Positions 16,676 through 25,793 are shown, counted from the first letter of the stretch. The stretch is 64,000 nt of DNA from Paenibacillus sp. FSL H7-0331 (GCF_001956045.1 NZ_MRTH01000005.1:124001-188000), one strand, 5' to 3'. The notes: generated by a model not told the origin, from the sequence alone. Made by a program: numbers and translations.

Positions 16676-17476
16676 TTAAGTTGTTTGCAGAACAAACTTC
16701 TCCACGACATGCTTAACTCCATCCTCATTGTTCGACAAGGTCACATAATCGGCAATTTCTTTAAGCGATTCCACGGCATTACCCATCGCCACACCAAAAC
16801 CAGCGGCTTCCAGCATTTCATGATCGTTCCAGCTGTCGCCAATCGCCATAACTTCTGACATCTCATAACCAAACCGTTCAGCCAAAAAGCGGATCGCATG
16901 CCCCTTTGTACCTTCACGATTCACGATTTCAAGGAAGTGAGGCTTTGATTTCGTAATATGTACGAGATGACCGATTTCATTGCGAAGCTCTACCGCTACT
17001 TCATCCAATCGTCCGGGATCATCGATAATTAACAGCTTGGTTGATGGCTTATCCGCCAGCTCGTGGAACTCAGGATAGACCGTATAAGGGATCTTCGATA
17101 GTGCAGCATAATCTCTGCTTTTATCATTATCTGCTTGTACATACAAAATATCCTCTAAATATGTTTGCAGATGAAGCCCATTGCGCTCGCAATATGCAAA
17201 AATATGATGTGCCGCGTCAGTGGGAACTGTACGTTCATAAATCGTTGCGCCATCCTCGGAATTTTTCACCAACGAGCCTTGGTAGGTGATGAGCGGAACA
17301 TTCAAGCCCAGCTGGGCAGCCATTTGTTTGGCGGATGCATACATCCGGCCGGTTGCCAATGTCACGGTAACGCCCTGCGCCAAAGCTTTTTCCAAAGCCC
17401 CCTTGGTTCCTTCGGTTATTTCCTTGCGGTCGTTGATCAGCGTATCGTCGATATCGATTGCCAGCATTTTGTACAT
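16676..17476 (-). CDS. Cof-type HAD family phosphatase
   Basis: HAD-superfamily type IIB hydrolase of 266 residues. Motif I is DIDDT (nucleophile D8, acid D10), motif II is VTLATGRMYAS, the motif III Lys lies near EGTKGHAIRFL, and motif IV is AIGDSWNDHEML. A Cof-type cap domain sits between motifs II and III. The family dephosphorylates sugar phosphates, nucleotides or PLP-like compounds with broad range. AAAGGAG lies 10 bases before the ATG at 17476; an upstream in-frame Met (17539) would add 21 residues unlike the family. Monocistronic and bounded by a bidirectional terminator. Confidence 0.87.
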   Translation of the reverse strand: MYKMLAIDIDDTLINDRKEITEGTKGALEKALAQGVTVTLATGRMYASAKQMAAQLGLNVPLITYQGSLVKNSEDGATIYERTVPTDAAHHIFAYCERNGLHLQTYLEDILYVQADNDKSRDYAALSKIPYTVYPEFHELADKPSTKLLIIDDPGRLDEVAVELRNEIGHLVHITKSKPHFLEIVNREGTKGHAIRFLAERFGYEMSEVMAIGDSWNDHEMLEAAGFGVAMGNAVESLKEIADYVTLSNNEDGVKHVVEKFVLQTT

Positions 17477-17709
17477 CGTGGATCCACTCCTTTGTCTGTC
17501 TACGGCTCTTATTATACATGAGAAACAGGAACATCGCACTGGTTTGACAGTTGATTATGAATGACACACTACGGGTATCGGGAAACCAGACGATGCGGTA
17601 GGAAGCATGAACCAACGCTCATTCTTTCTATGAAATAAATAGACATTGGTCAATAAAAACGGCCAATTTGGGTACTATAAAAGTGTTTAAAAATTTAATA
17701 TTAAGAAAT

Positions 17710-17723
17710 TGTAAACGTTTTAT
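17710..17723 (+). promoter_or_regulatory. cre-like CcpA operator
   Basis: TGTAAACGTTTTAT matches the catabolite-responsive element consensus at 13 of 14 positions. It abuts the -35 box of the next promoter, so CcpA bound here would repress the Ugp-like operon when preferred sugars are present. Confidence 0.65.
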
Positions 17724-17752
17724 TGACAAAATTGACTACTACCGTGTATGAT
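17723..17752 (+). promoter_or_regulatory. SigA-type promoter of the ugp-like operon
   Basis: A perfect -35 box TTGACA (17723-17728) and -10 box TATGAT (17747-17752) are separated by 18 bases. The transcript would begin near 17760, giving a leader of about 255 bases before the TTG start at 18014. Confidence 0.75.
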
Positions 17753-17789
17753 AAAAACAAGTTAATAGTTGTGTAGGAGAATAGGAGAT

Positions 17790-17838
17790 ACACATAAACT
17801 GCTTGTTTTATAACAAAGCATTTTATGTGTTTTTTTAT
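17790..17838 (+). terminator. Leader terminator (possible antitermination control)
   Basis: Stem ACACATAAA/TTTATGTGT followed by TTTTTTTATT lies about 30 bases inside the transcript and 175 bases before the first gene. A terminator in this place must be bypassed for expression. In Bacillus subtilis glp operons the leader terminator is controlled by GlpP with glycerol-3-phosphate; the same logic here is inference. The rest of the leader (17839-18000) is GC-richer and may be structured, but matches no riboswitch I recognise. Confidence 0.7.
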
Positions 17839-18013
17839 TCTCTAAATGTGTACCCGCGTTACCCAGAAAAGCTGAGTGACCGTGTCAGCGAACATCTGAG
17901 TATCGGGGCTCAAGGAAGGGAGCTTCAACTCGGCAGAGGGTACCATCTGTGAGTGAGATGGGAACGATCCCACAACTGATAAACGTAACTTTTCTAAGAA
18001 AGGGGTATGCAAA

Positions 18014-18940
18014 TTGTCATCCAATGAAAGCGTTTTAATTAAGGCGGATAGTGCATTACTTAGAAAGAAAAAGTTAGGAGAAAACCTGTTAGCCTATTTG
18101 TTTTTGGCCCCTTCCCTGATTCTGTTTATAACCTTTTTATTTTACCCTATGCTGAAATCTGTATACCTTAGTATGACCATTACAGATCCTCGTGGAAGGG
18201 TCGTTGAGTTCGTCGGACTGGATAATTTCGCGGATTTGTTAACCTCAGGTCAATTTTATTCGAATTTGAAAGTAAGTTTACTGTTCATTTTGTTAACAGT
18301 ACCTACTTCAATCATTTGGTCCCTTTTTTTGGCAGCGATCACGCATAACAAATTGCGTGGGATGAAGGTATTCCAGTTTATTTTTTCACTGCCTATTGTT
18401 ATTTCTGTAGGTACCGGTTCAATTATCTGGTTTTTGTTGTTCCACCCAACTGCTGGTATGCTCAATTACTTTTTAAGCTTTATTCATATCGGTCCCATTC
18501 CGTGGTTAACCGACCCTTCCTGGGCACTGGTATCGATTTCCCTCATGACGATATGGATGAACATGGGCTTCTTGTTTATCGTATTATCCAGCGGGCTTCA
18601 AGGTGTTCCTGAGGAAATATATGAGAGTGCCAAAATTGACGGCTCCGGACCTGTACGGACATTTCTCCAAATTGTTTTGCCATTACTGACGCCTACGATC
18701 TTTTTTGCCCTAATTGTATCAGTAATTGGTGCTTTCCAGACATTTGGGCAAATTCACATTTTAACTAAAGGCGGCCCTATGAATTCAACCAATGTTGTGG
18801 TGTATTCGATTTATCAGGACGCGTTCGTTAATTTCCGTTTTGGGATAGGGAGCGCACAGGCTTTGATTTTGTTCCTGATCATACTGGCCTTGACCTTGTT
18901 CCAGTTTAAAGTTTTGGAGAAGAAGGTGCATTATCAATGA
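18014..18940 (+). CDS. UgpA-like ABC permease (TTG start)
   Basis: Carbohydrate-type ABC permease of 308 residues with six predicted helices and the EAA loop YESAKIDGSGPVRTFLQIVL (about 212-231). Family resemblance is to UgpA/MsmF. The start is TTG at 18014, with AAAGGGG 8 bases upstream; no ATG or GTG with a ribosome binding site is available. Weak initiation fits a tightly controlled operon. It overlaps the next permease by ATGA. The operon ends with a glycerophosphodiester phosphodiesterase, so glycerol-3-phosphate or glycerophosphodiesters are the likely substrates. Confidence 0.85.
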   Translation: MSSNESVLIKADSALLRKKKLGENLLAYLFLAPSLILFITFLFYPMLKSVYLSMTITDPRGRVVEFVGLDNFADLLTSGQFYSNLKVSLLFILLTVPTSIIWSLFLAAITHNKLRGMKVFQFIFSLPIVISVGTGSIIWFLLFHPTAGMLNYFLSFIHIGPIPWLTDPSWALVSISLMTIWMNMGFLFIVLSSGLQGVPEEIYESAKIDGSGPVRTFLQIVLPLLTPTIFFALIVSVIGAFQTFGQIHILTKGGPMNSTNVVVYSIYQDAFVNFRFGIGSAQALILFLIILALTLFQFKVLEKKVHYQ

Positions 18941-19761
18941 TTGCAAAGAGAATCACACCGGTTATTCAGTACCTGCTGCTGCTTTTGATGGCTCTCGCGG
19001 TTTTGTATCCGCTGTTATTTAGCGTATTATCGTCCTTCATGACGGAGAAGGAAGTTTCCAACTTCCCGCCGCCCTTATTCCCATCCCAATTGTATTTAGG
19101 GAATTTCAAGCAGGCAATCGAAAGCTTTCCCATTATCCGTTTCATTTTGAACAGCTTTATCGTGTCATCGGCAATCATGGTGAGCCAGGTCATTACATCA
19201 AGCTTAGCCGCCTATGCCTTTTCCTTCATGAAGTTCAAAGGGAAAAACGCGTTGTTTGCGATCTTTCTCGCTACTATGATGATTCCTTGGGAAGTCACGA
19301 TTATTCCGAATTACCTGACGATTAAAAGCTGGGGTTGGATGGACAGCTATCAAGGTTTGATTGTGCCTTTTATGGCGGGAGCATTCGGTGTATTTCTACT
19401 TCGCCAATTTTTTCTGCAGCTGCCAAACGAGCTGTTCGATGCATCAAAAATCGACGGGTGCGGACACATTAGAAACTTTTTCTCGATTGTTCTTCCGCTT
19501 TCGAGACCGGCTCTTTCAACCCTTGGGGTTTATGTTTTTCTGACGCATTGGAACCACTACTTATGGCCACTGCTAATTACGAATCGACCTTCCATGAGAA
19601 CGGTGCAAATCGGTGTCGGTATGCTCCAGCATGCTGAGGTTATGTCGTGGAACCTTATCTTGGCAGGTGTTACCTTGGTGCTTTTACCTTCTTTTCTTTT
19701 ACTGGGTATGGGCGTTAAGCAGCTGGTAGGCGGAATTACCGCAGGAGCCGTAAAAGGATGA
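18937..19761 (+). CDS. UgpE-like ABC permease
   Basis: Second channel subunit, 274 residues, six predicted helices, EAA loop ELFDASKIDGCGHIRNFFSI (about 165-184). The C-terminus GGITAGAVKG is typical of the UgpE/MalG class. ATGA overlap with the preceding permease couples translation. The importer lacks an ATPase gene; a shared MsmX/UgpC-like ATPase is assumed. Confidence 0.86.
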   Translation: MIAKRITPVIQYLLLLLMALAVLYPLLFSVLSSFMTEKEVSNFPPPLFPSQLYLGNFKQAIESFPIIRFILNSFIVSSAIMVSQVITSSLAAYAFSFMKFKGKNALFAIFLATMMIPWEVTIIPNYLTIKSWGWMDSYQGLIVPFMAGAFGVFLLRQFFLQLPNELFDASKIDGCGHIRNFFSIVLPLSRPALSTLGVYVFLTHWNHYLWPLLITNRPSMRTVQIGVGMLQHAEVMSWNLILAGVTLVLLPSFLLLGMGVKQLVGGITAGAVKG

Positions 19762-19839
19762 TCCAGACTTTAATGATCCGGCTGTTACCATCAGGCCTAT
19801 CATATATGTAATCATTTTGATTGAGGAGAGGGAAAAACG

Positions 19840-21216
19840 ATGAGAAAAAAAGGGTTTACGGGCTTACTAATGGCTTCCATTATGATTTTTCTAGCTGGAT
19901 GTAACGTAAATATGGGTGAAGGCGACGGTGCTAAAAAAGCAACAGAAGCACCCAAGGCAGGCGAAAGCAAGGCCAGTAGTGCTCCGAAAAAAGTCGTATT
20001 CTGGCATGCTATGGGCGGATCGAATACGAAGGTTGTTGAGCAGTTGGTGACCGATTACAACTCATCCCAGAATAAAGTCCAGGTAGAGGCTGTGTATCAG
20101 GGCAGCTACGACGACCTGCTCAGTAAGCTGAAAGCTTCGATGGGCACGAATGAGGGCCCTTCCGTTGTCCAGATGTATGAAATCGGAAGCCGCTTTATGA
20201 TCGATTCCAAGGCGATTACGCCGATGCAAAATTTCATTGATGCCGATAAATGGGACATTTCGCAGCTGGAGCCGAATATTGCTGGTTACTACACGTTGGG
20301 TGGCAAGCTGTATTCGATGCCTTTCAATACGTCTAATCCTATCCTGTACTACAATAAAGATTTGTTCAAAGCAGCTGGTCTTGATCCCGCCAAACCTCCA
20401 AAGACATACGAGGAGTTGAAAACAGCGGCCGATGCTATTACGAAATCCGGTAAAGCTACCGGTGCCAACTTTGCGATTTATGGCTGGTTTATCGAGCAGT
20501 TCTTCGCTAACCAGGGAGCCGAATATGTAAACAACGGGAATGGCAGAACTTCGCCGGCTACAGAATCGCTGGTGAACTCGGATGCAGGGGTGAAGACATT
20601 GACCTGGTGGAAGGACCTTGTCGATACGAAAGCCGCCAACAACCTGGGACGTAAAACAGATGATTCCAAAAAAGCATTTTCGGCTGGGCAAGTGGGTATG
20701 ATTCTGGAATCCACAGCAGCACTTAAAGGGCTTGTAGACAGTGCGGCCGGTAAATTCGAGGTCGGAACCGGATACCTGCCTAAACCTGCGGATGCCAAAG
20801 AAGGCGGCGTCGTTGTCGGTGGAGCGAGCTTATGGATGATGAATAATAGACCGGATGATGAGCAAAAGGCGACCTGGGATTTCATTAAATTCCTGACATC
20901 ACCTAAAGAGCAAGCCTACTGGCATATCAACACCGGGTACTTCCCAATCACTAAAAAGGCTTATGATGACGATACGGTTAAAGAAAACCTGAAAAAGTTC
21001 CCGCAATTCCAGACCGCTATTGATCAGCTGCACCAAACCAAGCTGAACACGGCTACACAAGGCGCAGTCATCGGTGTATTCCCTGAAGCCAGACAAATCG
21101 TCGAAGGTGCGATCGAAGAGGTGCTGAACAACAAGAAGTCACCTAAGGAAGCTTTGGATGGAGCCTCCAAAGAGATCAGTTCGAAAATTCAACAATACAA
21201 CAAAACGGTAAAATAA
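19840..21216 (+). CDS. UgpB-like solute-binding lipoprotein
   Basis: Family-1 binding protein of 458 residues. Signal peptide with a perfect lipobox, FLAGC, lipidated at Cys21. The mature part starts with a Lys/Glu/Ala-rich spacer, then VVFWHAMGGSNTKVVEQLV, the usual opening of UgpB-type glycerol-phosphate binding proteins. GAGGAGAGGG precedes the ATG. Gene order permease-permease-binding protein-phosphodiesterase supports glycerol-3-phosphate or a glycerophosphodiester as ligand, but a sugar cannot be excluded from sequence alone. Confidence 0.84.
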   Translation: MRKKGFTGLLMASIMIFLAGCNVNMGEGDGAKKATEAPKAGESKASSAPKKVVFWHAMGGSNTKVVEQLVTDYNSSQNKVQVEAVYQGSYDDLLSKLKASMGTNEGPSVVQMYEIGSRFMIDSKAITPMQNFIDADKWDISQLEPNIAGYYTLGGKLYSMPFNTSNPILYYNKDLFKAAGLDPAKPPKTYEELKTAADAITKSGKATGANFAIYGWFIEQFFANQGAEYVNNGNGRTSPATESLVNSDAGVKTLTWWKDLVDTKAANNLGRKTDDSKKAFSAGQVGMILESTAALKGLVDSAAGKFEVGTGYLPKPADAKEGGVVVGGASLWMMNNRPDDEQKATWDFIKFLTSPKEQAYWHINTGYFPITKKAYDDDTVKENLKKFPQFQTAIDQLHQTKLNTATQGAVIGVFPEARQIVEGAIEEVLNNKKSPKEALDGASKEISSKIQQYNKTVK

Positions 21217-21256
21217 AACGAAAGGGGGCTGCGGCCCCTACCAGAAAGGGTAAAGT

Positions 21257-22000
21257 ATGTCGAACAATAAACCTATGATTATTGCACATAGAGGAGCAAA
21301 AGGGATGGCCCCGGAGAATACTCTGGGTGCCTTCCAGCTTGGTTTGGATCAAGGATGTGAAGGAATCGAACTGGATATTCATTTGACCGCTGATGGTGAA
21401 ATCGTAGTATGCCACGACCTGACCTTAGATAGGACGACCAACGGCAAAGGCCGTATTATGGAGAAGAAGCTGTCAGAAATCAAAACCTTGGACGCGGGCT
21501 CCTGGTTTGGAGACGAATATAAGGGAGAGACCATTCCGACCTTGAATGAGGTTATGGACCTTGTGCCCGATTGGATCATGATCAATGTGGAAATTAAGTA
21601 TGCATACGAAGGTCAAATCGAGCATAAACTGTTAGACTTACTGAAGCAAAGAAGTCGCCTGAATAACGTTGTTATTTCATCCTTCGACCATAAGTGTGTG
21701 AGGCGGATTAAGCTGTTGGAGCCCAAAGCCAAAATCGGATTGCTGTATCAATCCAATTTATTGGACCCGACTGCTTACGCACGCAGCTTTGATGTGGATG
21801 TATATTCGCTCCACCCTTATTATCAACTGTTGGATGCAGAGGATGTACAGAAAGCCACAGAGAGTGGACTTTATGTATATCCTTATACAGCGAACGCAGA
21901 AAGTGATCTGCTAAGATTGACTCAAATCGGGGTTTCCGGGATTATTACAGACTATCCTGGCCGATTGGGTGCGCTATACCAAGGCAGGGAATCGCAATAA
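21257..22000 (+). CDS. ugpQ: Glycerophosphodiester phosphodiesterase
   Basis: Cytoplasmic GDPD-family enzyme of 247 residues (no signal peptide, as in UgpQ and unlike secreted GlpQ). Active-site residues are visible: H11-R12 (AHRGAKG), E20-N21 (APENTL), E38 and D40 (IELDIHL) and H53 (VCHDLTLDRT). It hydrolyses glycerophosphodiesters to glycerol-3-phosphate and an alcohol. Last gene of the Ugp-like operon, followed by a terminator at 22076. Its presence is the main evidence for the importer's substrate class. Confidence 0.9.
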   Translation: MSNNKPMIIAHRGAKGMAPENTLGAFQLGLDQGCEGIELDIHLTADGEIVVCHDLTLDRTTNGKGRIMEKKLSEIKTLDAGSWFGDEYKGETIPTLNEVMDLVPDWIMINVEIKYAYEGQIEHKLLDLLKQRSRLNNVVISSFDHKCVRRIKLLEPKAKIGLLYQSNLLDPTAYARSFDVDVYSLHPYYQLLDAEDVQKATESGLYVYPYTANAESDLLRLTQIGVSGIITDYPGRLGALYQGRESQ

Positions 22001-22075
22001 CCTAATAATCTGTGACAGGCCCCCAAAAACGTTGCCCTTATTATGTAGACAATGTTAAAATCACTCTTAATTACG

Positions 22076-22116
22076 AAAAAGCCTGATCCAAATATTAACT
22101 GGACACAGGCTTTTTT
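22076..22116 (+). terminator. Rho-independent terminator
   Basis: Stem AAAAAGCCTG/CAGGCTTTTT with an inner TCC/GGA pairing and a terminal T run. It ends the ugp-like operon; the symmetric A and T runs would let it work on both strands. Confidence 0.87.
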
Positions 22117-22162
22117 AGCTATGTGGCGTTAACCATTTCACCAAGAGAGGAGACTGGATTTG

Positions 22163-22918
22163 ATGAGTGTTTGGGAAATAAGTCATTGGGAACTAGTCGT
22201 TCGAATGATATTGGCAGTAGTCCTGGGTGGTTTAATCGGTATTGAAAGAGAATGGAGTAATCATGCAGCGGGCTTTCGCACGCATATCTTGGTTTGTCTG
22301 GGGTCCGCTACCATCATGCTTTTATCCAGCTACGGTTTTTCTCAGTTTGCCAATGAATACAATGTGAGAATGGATCCCGCTCGTTTGGCGGCACAAGTCA
22401 TTAGCGGTATTGGTTTTCTGGGTGCCGGGGCGATCCTTCGTAATGGAAATATGATCAAAGGACTGACAACAGCCGCATCGGTGTGGGTTGTTGCTGCAAT
22501 CGGTTTGAGTGTGGGCGCCGGTTTTTATATGGGTGCCTTGCTGTGTACGTTTCTTGTATTGATCAGCTTGTTTTTGCTGAATAAATGGGAAAAACATTTG
22601 CTTCGCAATCGAAGATACCACGAGGTGGGTATTCATATCATCGACAATCCAGGCTCGCTCGGCAAGATTGCGACGATCTTGGGGGATTACGATCTTGCCA
22701 TCGTTAATTTGAAAATGATACCGAACGAAAGTACGCCGGACGATCCATTAGCAGTGCCCTCCATGCAAATCCTGTTCAGCTTGAAAATTCAAAAGCAGGA
22801 GAATCTGGTTATTGCTCTGGAGCATATCGCGAAGCTGGACGTCGTTCTTTCGTTAGAGTCTCAACATATAACTTCTATTAAAAGCACTGGGTCCAAAATG
22901 AGTGTTTTTTCCGAATAA
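22163..22918 (+). CDS. MgtC/SapB family membrane protein
   Basis: Protein of 251 residues. Four to five N-terminal helices carry the family signatures RMILAVVLGGLIGIEREW, SGIGFLGAGAILR and GLTTAASVWVVAAIGLSVGAG. The C-terminal soluble part (about 150-235) has an ACT-like layout (VGIHIIDNPGSLGKIATILG). The family is connected with magnesium homeostasis and control of the ATP synthase. The ATG at 22163 follows GAGAGGAG by 10 bases and is directly preceded by an in-frame TTG, which is not chosen. Single-gene unit between two terminators. Confidence 0.87.
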   Translation: MSVWEISHWELVVRMILAVVLGGLIGIEREWSNHAAGFRTHILVCLGSATIMLLSSYGFSQFANEYNVRMDPARLAAQVISGIGFLGAGAILRNGNMIKGLTTAASVWVVAAIGLSVGAGFYMGALLCTFLVLISLFLLNKWEKHLLRNRRYHEVGIHIIDNPGSLGKIATILGDYDLAIVNLKMIPNESTPDDPLAVPSMQILFSLKIQKQENLVIALEHIAKLDVVLSLESQHITSIKSTGSKMSVFSE

Positions 22919-22949
22919 GCTTAAGACTGGACATTGTCCAGAACCATTC

Positions 22950-22998
22950 ATGCACTCTTCCAAGGATGAAGTCACATCTTTAGGAGGAGTGCATTTTT
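22950..22998 (+). terminator. Rho-independent terminator
   Basis: Stem ATGCACTC.TCC/GGA.GAGTGCAT with a 20-base loop and a TTTTT tail, 31 bases after the MgtC gene. Confidence 0.85.
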
Positions 22999-23123
22999 AT
23001 GTACAATCGTATTCAATTTATGTGATAGAATGCTATCTAATGGAGCATTTCTATAAAAAATCGCAAGTGACATGAGAAGTTTTTTTACTGTTCCGCATAA
23101 CCGACCTTTATAACCGTGCTACT

Positions 23124-23190
23124 AACTGAACGGAATTATGTCTATCACAGAAACAAGTCTATTGTTGAACTAATATCCTGTCGCTATAAT
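23124..23190 (+). promoter_or_regulatory. Promoter with long shared operator, copy 1
   Basis: About 47 of the first 61 bases match 25602-25662 without a gap; identical blocks include ACGGAATTATG, GTCTATT and ATCCT. The promoter TTGTTG (23162-23167), 17 bases, TATAAT (23185-23190) lies at its end. The same element stands before the regulator gene and before the importer it precedes, so it is probably the binding site of the AraC-type regulator, with autoregulation. Bases 22999-23123 hold nothing I recognise. Confidence 0.65.
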
Positions 23191-23230
23191 TAACCTATAA
23201 TAAGGTTGTTTTAAAAAATGAGGTGAACCT

Positions 23231-25489
23231 ATTAGGAATCATTGGTTTTCACGGATATTGATTTCTTATGTACCGGTTTTTTTGATTGTTGTTACTTTGC
23301 TCATTTTATTTCTTTTTCTGGGTGTGAGTGAGGTTTTAAAGAAGGAAGCCGAGGAAGCTAATCGAATTTATTCCACACAAGTAATGAAGCTTATTGACCA
23401 ATCACTTTCGGCTATTGATCAAAGTATTATCAATGAAATTATAGCAGACCACAGCAGTATTCGTGATTTTTTTACACCACAGCAAGGAATTAACCCGTTA
23501 TTCCAAACCTATGAAGCTTCACTTGAATTGAAAAATCTAGTCTTAAAGCATGCCATTATCGATTCGATTTATCTTTACCGTTACTCGGATCAAGCCATTT
23601 TAAGCAAGAACCGTTTTATTCCGCTCAGCGAATTTGGGGATAAGGAATTTCTACAAGCCCAACTGACCGGAGATGTGTCGCTTCAATCATGGAGCGGAAG
23701 TAGACAATATGTGGAGTTCTCCTCGCAGACGGAGCCGATATCTGTAATAACCCTTGTTCGTAGCGTGATTTTATTTTCCGGGGAAGAAGGCAAGATTGTC
23801 ACCAATGTCAAAATAACGGATGTACAGAAGATACTCCAGGATTTATTTGATTCGGGGATCAGCTACGCGGAGCTTGTGGATGGTGAGGGCAATGTAATTC
23901 TGTCAAGAAATGGTTCCGAGTTAGAGCGAGCCATGCAGAAGCCAACAGAAATGTATTTATCCGATATTCACTCGCCGATAACCAATTGGCATCTCCGCAG
24001 CGGTGTCGAGGCGGGTAAAGTGTATTATTTTATTTCTAATTTTTCTTATATATGGCTTACTATGGGTCTGAGTATAGTTGTATTTGGAGTCATCTGGATT
24101 GTTTATATCACCCGTCGCAATTATCGTCCGGTCGAGCTTATGATTAATCAAATTCAGTCGCTCTCCTTCAAGATTAGCCAGAAATTGGCTACGCATACAG
24201 GAGGAAATCAGCTCAGTTTTATTGAGAATGCGGTAGAGAATTTAATAGAGGAATCGAATAAATTTCAACAAAGACATGAAGAGAATATCGTATTCCGCAA
24301 GAAAGTATTTTTTCAAGAGGCTTTGGAAGGTTCGCGAGAGATCACACCTGAGCGATGGACGGACGAAATGATCAAGTTTGATCGTCCTGTGAAGTATAGC
24401 GGTTTTGAAGTCGTATTATATGAAATGGATAAATTTACTGATTTTAAGATGAGCTACAACCAGAAGGATCAATACTTATTAAAATTTATTCTGTGCAGTG
24501 TGATTGCGGAAGTGGCACAAAATAACGGTGTGATCGTTTGGCATGAATGGATGGAGCATCATATCGTAGGGGTGCTTTATCAGTATCAGGATGAGCAGGG
24601 GGAGAATTCCGAGCGGCTTGCAAGTATGCTGGAGGAAGTACGTGAATGGGTGCAGAGCAACCTGACGTTTACCGTTACGATTGGTGTAGGCAGTTTAATC
24701 AAGGAAGCCGCATTGATTTATCGTTCATACGACGACGCAAAGCAAGCGCTTGGCTATAAATCTGGTTTGGGCAGCAATCGAATCATTGCTTACAACGATA
24801 TCGAAATGTCTCCGAAAGGGGATATGTTCCGCCATCTCCAGCCTGTACGGACGCTGTCACAGCAATTTCGCTTGGGCAATCCATCGTGGGGGGAGGAGCT
24901 TGAGGCATTCTTTGATGAATTGGAGAGAACACTGCTATCCAGAGAAGATGTAGAGAGTATACTAAATTATCTGATTTATCAAATGAATCGGGAGCTCATG
25001 GAGCTTTCGGAGGACTATGGTGAAATATGGCGAAATAAAGGACTGCTGCCTATCAATGAGTTATTGCAGCGGTTTGATACTTTACGGGAATTCCGTGGTA
25101 AGGCGAGTCTGATTCTGACTGAAACATCAGAACATCTGGAGCGTATACGTGAAGGCAGGAACAATAGGAGCCTGCTTGCCGAGGTAAGGAGCTATATTGA
25201 AGCCAACTACTTTGATCCGGATCTTTCCTTAAATCACTTAAGCGATAAATTCCAAATCAATTCGAAATATGTAAGTCAACTATTTAAAGAAGAATTCGGG
25301 GAAAACTTTGTTGATTATTTGGCCTTCGTAAGGATGGAGCATGCCAAACAACTGCTGAGTGATACTACCATGTCTGTACAGGATATTGCCGGAAAGGTCG
25401 GTTATCAGCATAGTGTCTCTTTTAACAGGGTATTCAAGAGACTTACCGGGAAAACGCCAGTTGTATTCCGCAGTGAATCAGTAAAGTGA
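23231..25489 (+). CDS. Membrane-spanning AraC-type regulator (probable ATT start)
   Basis: One-component sensor-regulator of 752 residues. After RNHWFSRILISYVPV comes a first helix (about 13-36), an extracytoplasmic sensor region about 37-270, a second helix about 270-291 (IWLTMGLSIVVFGVIWIVYI), a linker, a degenerate GGDEF-like region about 340-510, and a C-terminal AraC double HTH about 655-752. No receiver or kinase domain is present. TTG at 23258 lacks a ribosome binding site and would cut off the conserved basic start; AGGTG lies 5 bases before ATT at 23231, so ATT is preferred. It likely reads an external carbohydrate signal and activates the importer at 25858. Confidence 0.85.
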   Translation: MRNHWFSRILISYVPVFLIVVTLLILFLFLGVSEVLKKEAEEANRIYSTQVMKLIDQSLSAIDQSIINEIIADHSSIRDFFTPQQGINPLFQTYEASLELKNLVLKHAIIDSIYLYRYSDQAILSKNRFIPLSEFGDKEFLQAQLTGDVSLQSWSGSRQYVEFSSQTEPISVITLVRSVILFSGEEGKIVTNVKITDVQKILQDLFDSGISYAELVDGEGNVILSRNGSELERAMQKPTEMYLSDIHSPITNWHLRSGVEAGKVYYFISNFSYIWLTMGLSIVVFGVIWIVYITRRNYRPVELMINQIQSLSFKISQKLATHTGGNQLSFIENAVENLIEESNKFQQRHEENIVFRKKVFFQEALEGSREITPERWTDEMIKFDRPVKYSGFEVVLYEMDKFTDFKMSYNQKDQYLLKFILCSVIAEVAQNNGVIVWHEWMEHHIVGVLYQYQDEQGENSERLASMLEEVREWVQSNLTFTVTIGVGSLIKEAALIYRSYDDAKQALGYKSGLGSNRIIAYNDIEMSPKGDMFRHLQPVRTLSQQFRLGNPSWGEELEAFFDELERTLLSREDVESILNYLIYQMNRELMELSEDYGEIWRNKGLLPINELLQRFDTLREFRGKASLILTETSEHLERIREGRNNRSLLAEVRSYIEANYFDPDLSLNHLSDKFQINSKYVSQLFKEEFGENFVDYLAFVRMEHAKQLLSDTTMSVQDIAGKVGYQHSVSFNRVFKRLTGKTPVVFRSESVK

Positions 25490-25512
25490 GATTCTTTCAC
25501 TGTTATGTTCAT

Positions 25513-25557
25513 AAAGCCTTTGCGTATGAATCTTTCATATGTTTGAGGCTTTTTTTG
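25513..25557 (+). terminator. Rho-independent terminator
   Basis: Stem AAAGCCT/AGGCTTT with a long loop containing a second small stem (ATGAA/TTCAT) and seven T residues. It ends the AraC-type regulator gene. Confidence 0.8.
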
Positions 25558-25601
25558 TGGTCAAAATTGTATACCCAACCAGATAAACGAATTGTTTCGA
25601 C

Positions 25602-25672
25602 AACTGGACGGAATTATGACTGTTACTGAATCGTGTCTATTATTGAGCAAGCATCCTCACGCGGCAATTATA
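25602..25672 (+). promoter_or_regulatory. Promoter with long shared operator, copy 2
   Basis: Counterpart of 23124-23190: AACTGGACGGAATTATG matches the first copy at 16 of 17 positions, and about 31 of the next 44 also match. The promoter is probably TTGAGC (25643-25648), 18 bases, TATAAT (25667-25672). It drives the importer at 25858-29459. Bases 25673-25793 are leader without recognised structure. Confidence 0.65.
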
Positions 25673-25793
25673 ATGAAGGCAAATCGCATATCCCAGCTTA
25701 TACAGAAAATTGTTTAACAACAGATTCTTGTCTATTGCAGGCGTAATATGAATATCCCTACACTTAGGTTTATAACAGACACCATAGATGAAT

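Noticed and set aside
17842..18013. Possible T-box or other known riboswitch in the ugp leader
   Set aside because: The conserved T-box sequence is not present and no other aptamer consensus fits; only the simple terminator upstream is supported.
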